Part shown: positions 21,271-30,472 of the stretch, in pieces
Position numbering within the stretch: the first letter of the stretch is position 1
Layout of the letters: every line of letters starts with the position of its first letter
Origin: a virus
DNA: 59,977 bases
Virus record (IMG/VR): IMGVR_UViG_3300027848_000024
Span: 1 to 59,977 of that record
Direction: 5' to 3' (one strand)
The notes under the pieces: generated by a model
Seen by the model: the letters and a program-made list of their open reading frames with translations, nothing else
Told to the model about the DNA's origin: nothing
Database searches by the model: none
Program-made: the position numbers and the translations under genes

Positions 21271-22700
21271 TGGCAAAACGTCTTGGGAAGGCATCGCAGG
21301 AAAACCTCCTAGCGTTGCTGGCAACTAGTGAAAAGCAAGCGGGCATCATACGCAATACCATTAAGCCTGAACTTTTCATTGGGCACTACGCCGACATGAT
21401 GGAAACTCTGTGTGATTACTATGACACCTACGGGAAGCCCCCCGGCTTTGTCCATTTGGCGGACTTGTTTGAGAACGAGCTTAACCATAGCGACGAAGAC
21501 ATTGCAGAGCAGTACCGTGACACCATTCTCAATGTTGAGCAGTCCCATAAGGACATCAACGAAGAGTACGTGATGTCCAGCTTGCAGAACTTTATTAGGA
21601 CGCAAGTAACCATGCAGGCCGTGCTTGAATCCGCGGAACTGCTAGCCAGCATGGGAAGCGACGCCATTGATGACGTGGATGAGATTCTAGCCAAGGCTCA
21701 GAAAACAAAGCTGGATCTGTTTGAACCGGGTATTCGCCTTATAGATACCACACGTAGTTTGTCTTTCTTGGACAAGCTGGACGAAGAACTAGAATTCCCA
21801 ACAGGCATACCTGAATTTGACAAGTACCAAGTGTGCCCCGCTAGACAAACCCTATTCGTCTTTGTGGCTCTGCCCAAGAGGGGGAAGACACAGTTTGCGG
21901 TAAACCTTGGAAGGCAGTCTTTGCTTAATCGCAAGAAGGTCTTGCACATTAGTTTAGAAATGAGTGCGGAAGCTATTGCACAGCGTTATGTGCAGAACTT
22001 GTTTGCTGTTGCCAAGCGCAAAGAAGACATCTCCATTACGAGACTAGAAGTTAAGAAAGGCAAGCTGGTCGACATGTTGCCGGTGGACCGCACCCCGCAG
22101 CACACGTTTGAAGATGACAACATTAAGTCCAAGCTGCTTAAGAAGATAGACCAAGTTGGCTACCGCATTAAGAACATTATTGTTAAAGGCTTCCCTAGTG
22201 GCAAGTTGACCATTAAGGGGCTTAACGCTTACTTGGATAACCTGGAACAGAGGGAAGGCTTTATCCCCGACCTAATTATCCTTGACTACGCTGACATTAT
22301 GGAAGTGCCTTCCGATAACAAGCGAGACGCGCTTGGCAAGTTGTACGTCGACCTACGCGGCTTGGGGCAAGAGCGTAATGCCGCCGTGGTTACCTTTAGT
22401 CAGGGCAACCGGCAGGGCGTCGGCCGCAAGGAAATGACTGAGAGCAATATCGCGGAAGACTTTAGCAAGATGGCTACCGCGGACATTGTGGTTATTTACA
22501 ACCAGACAAAGATGGAAAAGATGCTTGGGCTTGCTAGGGTGACGGTACAGCTTGCCCGTGGGGACCAGGACTCCTTTACCGTTCTGGTTAGCCAGAACTA
22601 TACGCAAAGCCAATTTGTGGTGGATAGCGTGCGCCTTAGCAGCAATTACTTTGACATGTTGAAAGAACTATCGGATGAACCGGACGACGAGGAGGACTAA
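21270..22700 (+). CDS. DnaB-like replicative helicase
   Basis: 476 residues from ATG 21270. N-terminal helical domain of about 150 residues, then a RecA-type core. The P-loop is atypical, ALPKRGKT (residues 200-207); Walker B-like LIILDYADIM, and AAVVTFSQGN with the sensor Gln. Matches the phage branch of the DnaB family, which unwinds DNA ahead of the fork. Acidic C-terminus (DEPDDEED). The primase lies five genes downstream, as a separate protein. Confidence 0.9.
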   Translation: MAKRLGKASQENLLALLATSEKQAGIIRNTIKPELFIGHYADMMETLCDYYDTYGKPPGFVHLADLFENELNHSDEDIAEQYRDTILNVEQSHKDINEEYVMSSLQNFIRTQVTMQAVLESAELLASMGSDAIDDVDEILAKAQKTKLDLFEPGIRLIDTTRSLSFLDKLDEELEFPTGIPEFDKYQVCPARQTLFVFVALPKRGKTQFAVNLGRQSLLNRKKVLHISLEMSAEAIAQRYVQNLFAVAKRKEDISITRLEVKKGKLVDMLPVDRTPQHTFEDDNIKSKLLKKIDQVGYRIKNIIVKGFPSGKLTIKGLNAYLDNLEQREGFIPDLIILDYADIMEVPSDNKRDALGKLYVDLRGLGQERNAAVVTFSQGNRQGVGRKEMTESNIAEDFSKMATADIVVIYNQTKMEKMLGLARVTVQLARGDQDSFTVLVSQNYTQSQFVVDSVRLSSNYFDMLKELSDEPDDEED

Positions 22701-22701
22701 C

Positions 22702-23436
22702 ATGGCCAACTACCTTACCAAGAAAGAGAAGCTGCACATTGCTTCCCTATGCGCGGATGCGCTCCTAAAGACACACAGAGACTCTCTGTATGCTTCTTCT
22801 GTACTCCTTTTTGAACAGTACATGGAGCAGCAATACCCCATGCCAAACGTGCGCAGCCCTGAGTTGAAAGAGGCATTGTACGAGACTATTAACGCACATC
22901 GTAACGCGCTCATGGTGCTTAGCGTTGCGGCAAACATACCAGCTAGCGCAGAGCTTACTCCAAGCTGGCGCATCATTACCATATTGTTTGAACACCCAAC
23001 GCTAGTGCCTGCCCCCCTTTGTTTTGGTTATGTCTCTGGTAGGAGGGAGAGTACGCATCCAGGTTTGTCATCTAAGGACAAAATTAGACTGGTAGCCCCC
23101 GTCGCACAAGAACCGTTGGCCGGTCTTCTAATACGACAGGATCAGTTACAGTACCAGTACGTGAACTTATGGACAACTAGCATCATTACTTTTACGGAAC
23201 TTTTTGAAAAAGCAACAACCGTGGAAAAGTTGCGAAAAGAATTCCCCGAAAGTTGCTTGCACTGTGAAGACTTTTTGGAACAGGTTGTTCTTAGGAACAC
23301 AACCTCCCGTGAGCAACGGCAGCCCAAGACGAAACAGAGTTCTGAAAAAAAGAGTACTGTACAAGATGTTTATAACAAGAACGTGGAAAAGCTAGAAAAG
23401 GACATTAGGGGGTTAGAGAAAAAGATATGCCCGTAA
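22702..23436 (+). CDS. Hypothetical protein between two helicases (244 aa)
   Basis: ATG 22702 with GGAGGA in the helicase end. Helical, with a Lys/Glu coiled coil in the last 35 residues (NKNVEKLEKDIRGLEKKI). No family recognised. Overlaps the SNF2-like gene by 10 bases. Confidence 0.7.
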   Translation: MANYLTKKEKLHIASLCADALLKTHRDSLYASSVLLFEQYMEQQYPMPNVRSPELKEALYETINAHRNALMVLSVAANIPASAELTPSWRIITILFEHPTLVPAPLCFGYVSGRRESTHPGLSSKDKIRLVAPVAQEPLAGLLIRQDQLQYQYVNLWTTSIITFTELFEKATTVEKLRKEFPESCLHCEDFLEQVVLRNTTSREQRQPKTKQSSEKKSTVQDVYNKNVEKLEKDIRGLEKKICP

Positions 23437-25001
23437 CAAAAAGAGTAGTTAACCAGTTCTTAGAACGCAAACTGGCAAACTACGACTGGATGAAAGAGCT
23501 GCCCGCTAAGGAAGTCGTGCGCGAATACAAACTGATTAACCCGCGTTCTACCATGTGCACGACTTTGTACAGCCACCAGATGATTTGCTTGCTGCTGGGA
23601 GTAGCCCACGAGCAATTCCTCTATTTCCTTGACATGGGCACAGGCAAAAGTCTGCTAGCGTTAACCCTGTATGACTATTTCCGGCAAATGCAGGGCATTG
23701 GGAGTGGGCTGGTTCTAGTGCCAAACGTTATCAATATCGAAGGTTGGCAAGAGCAGGTGGAAGAACACTGCCCGCATTTTTCGTTTGTGCCGTTGGTTGG
23801 GACCAGTCACCAAAAAGAGATGGCGTTGCTCGACCCGGCGGACTTGTACTGTATCAACTACGCGGGGTTGAACCATTTGGTAAGCACTAAGGTTGCTAGC
23901 GGAAAGAAGGGGGGTGGTGAGAACCTTAAGCCGCAGGATGGTGTTATCAAGCGGTTAACCGACCGCATTGGGTTTGTTGCGTTCGACGAAAGCCAAGCCC
24001 TTATGAACCACGATTCTCTTACTAGTCGGGTATGCCGCAAGATTGCCAAACAAGTAGAGTTCCGGTTTGCCTTTACCGGAACCCCGGCAGGCCGAGACCC
24101 CTCTGCCTTTTGGAACCAATTTATGACTATCGACATGGGGGATACCCTTGGGGAAACTCTTGGCATGTTTCGCTCTGCTTTCTTTAAGTCAAAGAGAAAC
24201 TACTTTTCTGGTTTCCCGGAGTACATCTTCGATGATGCCAAACTAAACAAACTGCACGAAGTTATGAAGAATCGCAGTATTAGCTACGAGGCTTCTGAAT
24301 GTGTTGACATGCCCCAAGAAGTAGAAGTTAATAAAGTGGTGGCTTTGTCCCACACGGGTATTGATTACTATAAGAAGTACCAAGCCAAATTGGCCGCAGC
24401 TAAAGGCAACAAGTCTCTTATGAAGAATGAGTTTATGAAATTAAGACAGATTAGCAGTGGTTTCCTAAAGGTGAAGAATGCCAAGACAGCAAAGGTGACC
24501 GTGGTTAACCTGCCCGAGAATCCTAAGTTGGATTTGCTTTTGTCTCTTATGGGGAACGTTCCTTCTGCTCGGAAAATGGTTATCGCCTACGAGTTCATTC
24601 AAAGTGGCGTCCTTTTAAAGAAAGCGCTAACAGAACTTGGCATAAACTTTGCTTTCTTGGGGAATGGTTTAACCAAGCAGGAAAAGCGGGATGAGTTGCG
24701 CAGGTTCAAACAAGACCCAACGTGCGTTTGCTACTTGATGAGTCACAAGGCCGGTGGTAGTGGGCTAAACCTACAGGTGGCCAATTACATGTTTGTGTAT
24801 GAAACGCCTATATCCTCTATTGCTAGACAACAGTTATTGCGCCGGGTGGCCCGTGGTGGACAGAAGATGAAGAAAGTGTTTATCTTTAATTTGCTGATGA
24901 AAGGCACGGTGGACGTGCGCATATTGGAGTACTGCAAAGAGGGCAAGAACCTCTTGGAAATCCTTCTTAACGGATCGGATGAGTTGTATGAAGACAATTG
25001 A
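23427..25001 (+). CDS. SNF2-family DEAD-like helicase/translocase
   Basis: 524 residues, ATG 23427. Motif I DMGTGKS (residues 69-75), motif II FDESQ (about 187-191), motif III TGTPAGRDPSAFWNQF, motif V GGSGLNLQVA and motif VI-like RQQLLRRVARGGQ. The layout is that of phage SNF2-type ATPases, which move on double-stranded DNA and may remodel forks or displace proteins. Overlaps RNase H. Confidence 0.88.
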   Translation: MPVTKRVVNQFLERKLANYDWMKELPAKEVVREYKLINPRSTMCTTLYSHQMICLLLGVAHEQFLYFLDMGTGKSLLALTLYDYFRQMQGIGSGLVLVPNVINIEGWQEQVEEHCPHFSFVPLVGTSHQKEMALLDPADLYCINYAGLNHLVSTKVASGKKGGGENLKPQDGVIKRLTDRIGFVAFDESQALMNHDSLTSRVCRKIAKQVEFRFAFTGTPAGRDPSAFWNQFMTIDMGDTLGETLGMFRSAFFKSKRNYFSGFPEYIFDDAKLNKLHEVMKNRSISYEASECVDMPQEVEVNKVVALSHTGIDYYKKYQAKLAAAKGNKSLMKNEFMKLRQISSGFLKVKNAKTAKVTVVNLPENPKLDLLLSLMGNVPSARKMVIAYEFIQSGVLLKKALTELGINFAFLGNGLTKQEKRDELRRFKQDPTCVCYLMSHKAGGSGLNLQVANYMFVYETPISSIARQQLLRRVARGGQKMKKVFIFNLLMKGTVDVRILEYCKEGKNLLEILLNGSDELYEDN

Positions 25002-25476
25002 CATATACTGCGATGGCAGTTGTAGAAACAAGAAGACACAACGTGATGGAGGTTGGGGTGCTATTATCGTACACGGATTTTATCCGCTTAACCCTACCAT
25101 TATGTGCGGTGTTGCTGCTAATGCCACAAGCAATAATCGCATGGAGTTACTGGCGGCAATTTGCCCCTTGGAAATACTTGGTGCCCACGATGTTCCCGTG
25201 GTGGTTACCAGCGACAGTAAGTACGTCGTAGACGGCTTCCGCTTTTGGATTAAGGACTGGGAAGGAAACGACTGGAAAGTTTCCAACGGGGACGACCTAA
25301 AGAACATGGATCTTTGGAAACGGTTGCTGCTACAAAAGAGAGCGCACAGGAATTTGACCTTCAAGTGGGTCAAGGGGCACCGGGGGCACGCTTTCAACGA
25401 ACAAGCGGACTATTGGGCTGGCTTGGCAAGACGAGGCACAGTGCCGGACGAATACATTGTGAGTAGTGACAGCTAA
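24988..25476 (+). CDS. Ribonuclease HI
   Basis: 162 residues from ATG 24988 (ATG 24979 is possible). YCDGSC with D9, NRMELLA with the catalytic Glu, TSDSKYV with the third acid and NEQADYWA with the fourth make the DEDD set complete; KGHRGH is the handle-adjacent substrate loop. Removes RNA primers from Okazaki fragments, in keeping with the primase next door. It starts inside the SNF2 gene, and its stop overlaps the primase start. Confidence 0.93.
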   Translation: MKTIDIYCDGSCRNKKTQRDGGWGAIIVHGFYPLNPTIMCGVAANATSNNRMELLAAICPLEILGAHDVPVVVTSDSKYVVDGFRFWIKDWEGNDWKVSNGDDLKNMDLWKRLLLQKRAHRNLTFKWVKGHRGHAFNEQADYWAGLARRGTVPDEYIVSSDS

Positions 25477-26720
25477 TGGCACGCAAAACAAAAGGCACTT
25501 CTTCTTTCGACTGGCGCAAGTTCTTCGAAAGCAACAGCATTGAGTATGTAACCACGGGACCAAACGTCTCTCAAGGAAACATAAACATTAAGTGCCCGTT
25601 CTGCGGTAGCGGCGACCCTAGTCATCACATGGGCGTTAGCATACATGGTCGGGGTTGGTCTTGCTGGCGTGCCGCGGACCATCGTGGAATTGCTCCCCAG
25701 CGTCTTATAATGGCCCTGCTAGGCTGCGACAAAGCCCGCGCCGACGGCATAGCAGGCCGAAAGCCGTCACTGTCCCCTAGCGGCCCTATACAGGCGTTGC
25801 GCGAGGCCATGGAAAACACACCGACGGCATACATTGCCACTAGTGGGGGTACTGCCAAACAAAAGAAGAAAGATCCCGGGAAACTTAAAGTTTCTATGGT
25901 ATCCGCGCAGCGGCCTATTAACGTAAGCAAGGGGAGCCGCTTTTGGTCGTATATGCAGGGTCGTGGTTTCTTGTATAACGGCGAAACAATGAAGGTTCTA
26001 AACAGTAACCATGTTTTCTTCTGCAAGAAGGGTTTATTTAAGGACAGGGTTCTTTTTGCTATCCGTCACAAGGGAGAGGTTGTTACTTGGACAGCACGAG
26101 CGATTGGCCAAAGTTCGGTACGCTACAAGTCCCTTTCGGAGAAGCCGAGCAACATACAAGGTATGCCACTGGCTAAAAGGAACATTAAAGACTGCCTGTA
26201 TGGGTACGATGACCTTATTAACCTAACTGGGAGAGATTCCTTTTTTAACATTTTACTGGTGTGCGAAGGCCCCATGGACGCGCTTAAGTTAGACTATTTA
26301 AAAGGGAAGTTATCTCGGGCAGGAGAACACGCTAGGCGGCGACCGGGAACACCCCCTGTGAATTTTCAGCACACCTGCTTGTTTGGCGTTACTGTTAGTG
26401 AGAAGCAGGTTATGCTTCTCGAGAAGCTTTCTAAGGTCTTTGATAAGATAGTGTTCCTGTTGGACCCCGAAACGGTGGTTAATCAAGTGGACGCATTATC
26501 CAACTTTGCGGGCGTTGACGTATCCTTGGGAGAAATACCCGAAGGGTACGAGGACCCCGGCGCATTAGATTCGGTGGGGTACCGGGCAATGATTATAAAC
26601 ATGGAAGACAAGTTTTCCAAAGAAAAGAAGCTACATACCATTAACTTTAGTGCCAATATGCAGTGGCCCCGCCAGCCACTCCCCTCTTTTAATAAAGTGA
26701 TTACCACGGGGGTTGTTTAA
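25476..26720 (+). CDS. DNA primase with zinc finger and Toprim domain
   Basis: 414 residues, ATG 25476. The N-terminal zinc module CPFCGSGDPSHHMGVSIHGRGWSC is close to the T7 gp4/DnaG type. Toprim motifs LLVCEGPMDALKL and FLLDPET follow in the C-terminal half. The length lacks room for a helicase domain, consistent with the separate DnaB-like protein. A disordered Ser/Lys linker lies between the domains. Confidence 0.9.
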   Translation: MARKTKGTSSFDWRKFFESNSIEYVTTGPNVSQGNINIKCPFCGSGDPSHHMGVSIHGRGWSCWRAADHRGIAPQRLIMALLGCDKARADGIAGRKPSLSPSGPIQALREAMENTPTAYIATSGGTAKQKKKDPGKLKVSMVSAQRPINVSKGSRFWSYMQGRGFLYNGETMKVLNSNHVFFCKKGLFKDRVLFAIRHKGEVVTWTARAIGQSSVRYKSLSEKPSNIQGMPLAKRNIKDCLYGYDDLINLTGRDSFFNILLVCEGPMDALKLDYLKGKLSRAGEHARRRPGTPPVNFQHTCLFGVTVSEKQVMLLEKLSKVFDKIVFLLDPETVVNQVDALSNFAGVDVSLGEIPEGYEDPGALDSVGYRAMIINMEDKFSKEKKLHTINFSANMQWPRQPLPSFNKVITTGVV

Positions 26721-27319
26721 TGAGAGCAAGACCACGCATACCGGGTTTTGTTCCCACATGGGAAGGTGCCATTGCTTGGTACGCACTTAAGTATTGTAGG
26801 AAGAACTCTTACCGTTTCCCCAGCGTAGACGTAGAAGATCTCTACGCGGAAGCCTATTTGATTTTTGAGAACATACGCTTTAAGTACGGCCCCCCTCGGG
26901 TAACCTGCGAGAAGCACTTTATGGCGTTGTACAAAACCTCACTGCACAACACGCTAATTGACTTGGGGGTAAGGTGGGCCAGCCGTTCGGCTAGAGAGAC
27001 CCCTGTCGGCTTGTTTAACCGCGCAAATGACGATGCACTGCCCACAATACTTGAGGTAGCAGACCCAGCTAGCGATTTGGGGCCTTTTCTCACCTTCCTA
27101 CGAGAATACAGCGTGGAGTGCAGGCTTTTCGTCTCCATGTTCGACGACCCTCGAAAAATGGAACAATTCAAAAAAGGATACAAGAAAGAATTAGTTGGTG
27201 ATTTAACCAAACGAGAAACTAGGAATGAATTTCTTTGTAGAATCATTGGCATTGACCCAAACAAGTATAAGGTAAGCACCGCGTTAAGAAGCGCACTAAC
27301 AGAGTGGAGACAAGCGTGA
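26720..27319 (+). CDS. Sigma-factor-like protein
   Basis: 199 residues, ATG 26720 overlapping the primase stop. VDVEDLYAEAYLIFENIRFKYG and FMALYKTSLHNTLIDLGVR look like sigma regions 2.1-2.4; the C-terminal DLTKRETRNEFLCRIIG could serve as region 4. It may redirect host RNA polymerase to phage late promoters. The resemblance is moderate; a DNA-replication accessory is the alternative. The N-terminus ARPRIPG is a near-match to the RPxL motif. Confidence 0.5.
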   Translation: MRARPRIPGFVPTWEGAIAWYALKYCRKNSYRFPSVDVEDLYAEAYLIFENIRFKYGPPRVTCEKHFMALYKTSLHNTLIDLGVRWASRSARETPVGLFNRANDDALPTILEVADPASDLGPFLTFLREYSVECRLFVSMFDDPRKMEQFKKGYKKELVGDLTKRETRNEFLCRIIGIDPNKYKVSTALRSALTEWRQA

Positions 27320-27789
27320 TACATCTAAGCACAAAGACATACACGGGCTTCCCTTGCTGTCACCGGCAGCACCGCCACGATGGGCACTGCTCCTACATCC
27401 ACGGGTACAGCCGAACGTACTCCTTTGTTTTTGGGGCCAAGCAACGGGACAAATGCGGTTTCGTGGTGGACTTCGGAAATCTGAAGTGGCTCAAGGAACA
27501 CCTGGACTACATGTACGACCATACTCTTTTGGTCAACTCGGACGACCCAGAACTGCCTGTTCTGCGAGAGCAGGCAGCTCGTGGCGTGTACCTTTTGCGG
27601 GAGGTCGAAAACGCCAGTATGGAGGGTACCGCGGAATACTTGTTCAACTATGCTAACGGGCATCTTTCCAAAGTAACAAATGGCCGGTGTTTCGTGGTTT
27701 CCGTGGAAGCCCGCGAAAACGAAAAGAACAGTGCCATCTTTGGTAGTTTGTACCTGCCTGAGCACCTGTCGGACCTCGGGGGGCATTAG
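27316..27789 (+). CDS. queD: 6-carboxy-tetrahydropterin synthase-like QueD
   Basis: 157 residues from GTG 27316 (GGAG at 27305-27308); GTG 27304 is less likely. Second step to preQ0. H16 (CCHRQ) and H29 (CSYIHGY) match zinc ligands, C25 is in the catalytic position, and VVDFGNLKWLKEHLDYMYDHTLL is the family core. The third zinc His of HGH is Tyr31 here; I recall a phage/bacterial subgroup with HGY, so it may be functional. Sits one gene before the basic repeat proteins and two before queC. Confidence 0.88.
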   Translation: MIHLSTKTYTGFPCCHRQHRHDGHCSYIHGYSRTYSFVFGAKQRDKCGFVVDFGNLKWLKEHLDYMYDHTLLVNSDDPELPVLREQAARGVYLLREVENASMEGTAEYLFNYANGHLSKVTNGRCFVVSVEARENEKNSAIFGSLYLPEHLSDLGGH

Positions 27790-27791
27790 GG

Positions 27792-28388
27792 ATGGCTACC
27801 AGTGCCGGTAACCGCGTGCTCTGCTCTATCGAAGTAGAGCTTATTAACGCCACTGGTATAGCTAGGAGAGACAACGAATCCGACCAAACATGGCGCGCTC
27901 GTCTTGTGATGGCACAGGATGAAATGGCGGACAAGTTGTTCGACGGACTATCGGTGGCCACAAAGGAATGGTGCAAGGCTGCGGTGCCTATGCACAATAG
28001 GGGGTTTAAGCTCCCCGATTTTAGTCACTACTTGGAAAGCGAAGAGGAGGCTGATACACCACGACCCAAGCGGGGACCTGCCATGTCCGCCCCGCACCGA
28101 ATGAAAAACCAAACGGAAAAGGGTAAACCGGCAACAGAGCGTGCCAAAGAAATCATGTTGGATAATAGATTCGACATCCCCAACAAGATCATCCATGCAC
28201 TTCTGCTTGAAGAAGGGTACACGGTTAGTTTAGGCATGGTCGAACAATGCCGCGCCAGCATCCGGCAAACCCTTCGTATCTTAAAGGTCAAGCACCTGCT
28301 AAAGCCGGGGTATAATCCTTTTGCAAAGAAGCCGGGGAGAAAACCATCCCCAAAAAAAGAAAGCGTAAAGAAGCGAGTGCCTAAGTGA
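27792..28388 (+). CDS. Hypothetical HTH-like basic protein (198 aa)
   Basis: ATG 27792, two bases after queD. A folded N-terminus, a Pro/Lys linker (about residues 90-115), then a winged-helix-like segment (AKEIMLDNRFDIPNKIIHALLLEEG ... IRQTLRILKVKHLL) and a Lys/Pro tail. The segment parallels the C-terminal domain of the next protein (28464), so the two may be paralogues in part. Possible DNA-binding protein. Confidence 0.65.
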   Translation: MATSAGNRVLCSIEVELINATGIARRDNESDQTWRARLVMAQDEMADKLFDGLSVATKEWCKAAVPMHNRGFKLPDFSHYLESEEEADTPRPKRGPAMSAPHRMKNQTEKGKPATERAKEIMLDNRFDIPNKIIHALLLEEGYTVSLGMVEQCRASIRQTLRILKVKHLLKPGYNPFAKKPGRKPSPKKESVKKRVPK

Positions 28389-28463
28389 CCACCATGCTAC
28401 ATCGTATATGTATGCAAGGTGTCTTACACGTAAGAAACCCAAAAGAAAGCGGAGAAGAGAAAC

Positions 28464-29582
28464 ATGACTGTTGAAATTGGCAAGGTTGGCAAGGAAGCTC
28501 TCAAGGCTACTGGCCAAAAGGTGCAGGGCCAGAAGGAAAAGGACCAGCCTTTCCTTGAGCGAGTTTGTCGCGCCTTTGAGGGGGTTGAGGACGACGACTA
28601 CGAAGACCTGCCCGAAGAGGTGCAGAGCTGGCACGCCGCCGCTGTTGAAGCGGTTAAGGAGGAGGAAGCTATCCCCGCGTTCGAGCCTGTCGCTACCAAG
28701 GGTAAGGGCAAGAAGAAGCCCGAACCTGAGGAAGACGAAGACGAGGAAGACGCGGACGAAGACGCGGACGAAGACGACGAAGACGAGGAAGACGCGGACG
28801 AAGACGCGGACGAAGACGAGGAAGACGAAGAGGAAGACGAGGCCCCGGCACCAAAGAAAAAGGGTAAGGGTAAGAAGACGCCCGAGCCTGAGGAAGACGA
28901 GGAAGACGAAGACGAGGAAGACGCGGACGAAGACGCGGACGAAGACGCGGACGAAGACGAGGAAGACGCGGACGAAGACGAGGAAGACGCGGACGAAGAC
29001 GAGGAAGACGAAGAGGAAGACGAGGCCCCGGCACCAAAGAAAAAGGGTAAGAACAAGAAGAAGACCGAGCCTGAGGAAGACGCGGACGAAGACGCGGACG
29101 AAGACGAGGAAGACGCGGACGAAGACGAAGACGAGGACGAAGACGACAACCAGTCCGACGAGGACGAAGACGAGGAAGAGGATACCAATATGGCTACCAA
29201 GAAGGCTGCCCCCAAGAAGATTGCTCCCAAGAAGAGCCCTCGCAAGGCTAAGGTGGTTGCTGCTGAGGAGACTGTCGTCACTGAAGAGGTGACCGAGACC
29301 CCCAAGAAGAAGGGCAAGGGCAAGGCTGCTCCTGCGCCGAAGGCTGAGAAGGCTGAGAAGGCTGCGCCGGCTGAGAAGGCCCCCAAGAAGAAGCGCGGCC
29401 CGTCGACGGCCGACATTATGATTACGGCTATCGCCAAGAAGCCGGACATCACCAAGGAAAAGATGACCGAGATTCTGGAGAAGAAGGGTGCCGAGGTTAA
29501 GGCCAGCACCATTGCTATCCAGCTCGGGTGGATCAAGCGCATCATTAAGAAGCTGCGCGAAGAGGGCCTGATGGCCGAGTAA
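28464..29582 (+). CDS. Acidic-repeat protein with C-terminal HTH-like domain
   Basis: 372 residues, ATG 28464 with GGAGAAGAG upstream. Residues about 90-240 are Asp/Glu tracts interrupted by three KKKGKxKK linkers; residues about 245-305 are Lys/Ala/Pro-rich (histone-H1-like); the last 65 form an HTH-like unit (ADIMITAIAKKPDITKEKMTEIL...). Charge layout suggests a DNA-mimic or nucleoid-type protein. One linker plus flank shares 35 identical bases with the SSB gene (28854-28888 and 39276-39310). A terminator follows. Confidence 0.75.
   Translation: MTVEIGKVGKEALKATGQKVQGQKEKDQPFLERVCRAFEGVEDDDYEDLPEEVQSWHAAAVEAVKEEEAIPAFEPVATKGKGKKKPEPEEDEDEEDADEDADEDDEDEEDADEDADEDEEDEEEDEAPAPKKKGKGKKTPEPEEDEEDEDEEDADEDADEDADEDEEDADEDEEDADEDEEDEEEDEAPAPKKKGKNKKKTEPEEDADEDADEDEEDADEDEDEDEDDNQSDEDEDEEEDTNMATKKAAPKKIAPKKSPRKAKVVAAEETVVTEEVTETPKKKGKGKAAPAPKAEKAEKAAPAEKAPKKKRGPSTADIMITAIAKKPDITKEKMTEILEKKGAEVKASTIAIQLGWIKRIIKKLREEGLMAE
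28700..29180 (+). repeat. Asp/Glu codon repeat tract
   Basis: Imperfect tandem repeats of GAAGACGCGGAC and GAGGAAGAC units coding alternating D/E. Length is probably unstable by slippage. The minus-strand Ser-rich frames opposite it are shadows. Confidence 0.8.
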
Positions 29583-29605
29583 CCCCGGAAAGGGTTACAA
29601 CATTC

Positions 29606-29647
29606 GGGCGGGTTGGGTTCCCTTGCACCCCTTCCCGCCCGTTTTGT
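29606..29647 (+). terminator. Rho-independent terminator
   Basis: CGGGCGGG (29606-29613) pairs with CCCGCCCG (29635-29642), followed by TTTTGT. It separates the acidic-repeat gene from queC. Confidence 0.8.
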
Positions 29648-29671
29648 CTATACAGCACAAAAGGTACTGAA

Positions 29672-30472
29672 ATGATTCGCCCCGAACAATCCGCCCCCGT
29701 TATTCTTATGTCTGGTGGGATGGACAGCCTGTTTGCTTGGTGGTCCTTACGAGACCAGCAAGATCTATTAAACGCAATTTGGCTCTACTCCAATATCAAC
29801 GCCAAGTACGGGGAGAAAGAGCAATCCGCAGTAAAAAATCTCGCTACTTTGCGAGAAAACCTGAATCTTTCTCACCGTTGGGACAAGCGCGCACAAAGAA
29901 TGGTGGTTATGCCTAGCACGGATATGAGCCCGTTCGAAGATGCTGCTAGTGGTATTATCCCTTTTCGGAACGCACAGTTGGTCCTAAACGCCGCGCAATA
30001 CGGGCAAAACATCTTGCTTGGCATTTTAGAAGATGAAATCAACTCCGACAAAAGCCCGGAGTTTTGCTCTGTTATGGAAACCCTGTTGAACATAAGCCAC
30101 CGCCCACAATACTGGACGGAGGGAAAGTATTTCAAAGTAGGAAGTCCTATCCGGCATCTTAACAAAACAGAAGCGTTGTATGAGTATCTTGTGACTGGTG
30201 GGCCACTCGACATGCTTTCCCAAACAATTTCCTGCTACAGCGGCGAGCAGGGGCATTGTGGCGAGTGCCCTAGTTGCTTTAAAAGGTGGGTAGCCTTAGT
30301 CAACAACGACATGGCGAACCACACAGAGTTTCTTTCTGACCCAATGGAGTACGGACGGAAAACTAGCGCTTTGTACAAAGCCCAAACAGGAGGGTACCCC
30401 AACAAGCGCGCACAAGAAATTCTTACCGCCTACAAGAAAACAGGAGGGGCTAATGAACTCGGAGCACTTTGA
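29672..30472 (+). CDS. queC: 7-cyano-7-deazaguanine synthase QueC
   Basis: 266 residues, ATG 29672 with AAAAGG upstream. ATP-dependent conversion of CDG to preQ0. PP-loop SGGMDS at 14-19; IIPFRNAQLVLNAA is the family core; zinc site C188, C196, C199, C202 in CYSGEQGHCGECPSC. The C-terminal 50 residues are phage-specific. No glutamine-amidotransferase fusion, so nothing here points to onward conversion to the archaeosine-type base. Overlaps folE by 20 bases. Confidence 0.95.
   Translation: MIRPEQSAPVILMSGGMDSLFAWWSLRDQQDLLNAIWLYSNINAKYGEKEQSAVKNLATLRENLNLSHRWDKRAQRMVVMPSTDMSPFEDAASGIIPFRNAQLVLNAAQYGQNILLGILEDEINSDKSPEFCSVMETLLNISHRPQYWTEGKYFKVGSPIRHLNKTEALYEYLVTGGPLDMLSQTISCYSGEQGHCGECPSCFKRWVALVNNDMANHTEFLSDPMEYGRKTSALYKAQTGGYPNKRAQEILTAYKKTGGANELGAL

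Noticed and set aside
28308-28318. TATAAT sequence
   Set aside because: Lies inside the 27792 gene, lacks the GTTA context and has no start signal downstream.
28598-29545. Minus-strand Ser/Ala-rich frame, plus Arg/Thr-rich plus-strand frame
   Set aside because: They are the shadows of the D/E codon repeats of the 28464 gene.
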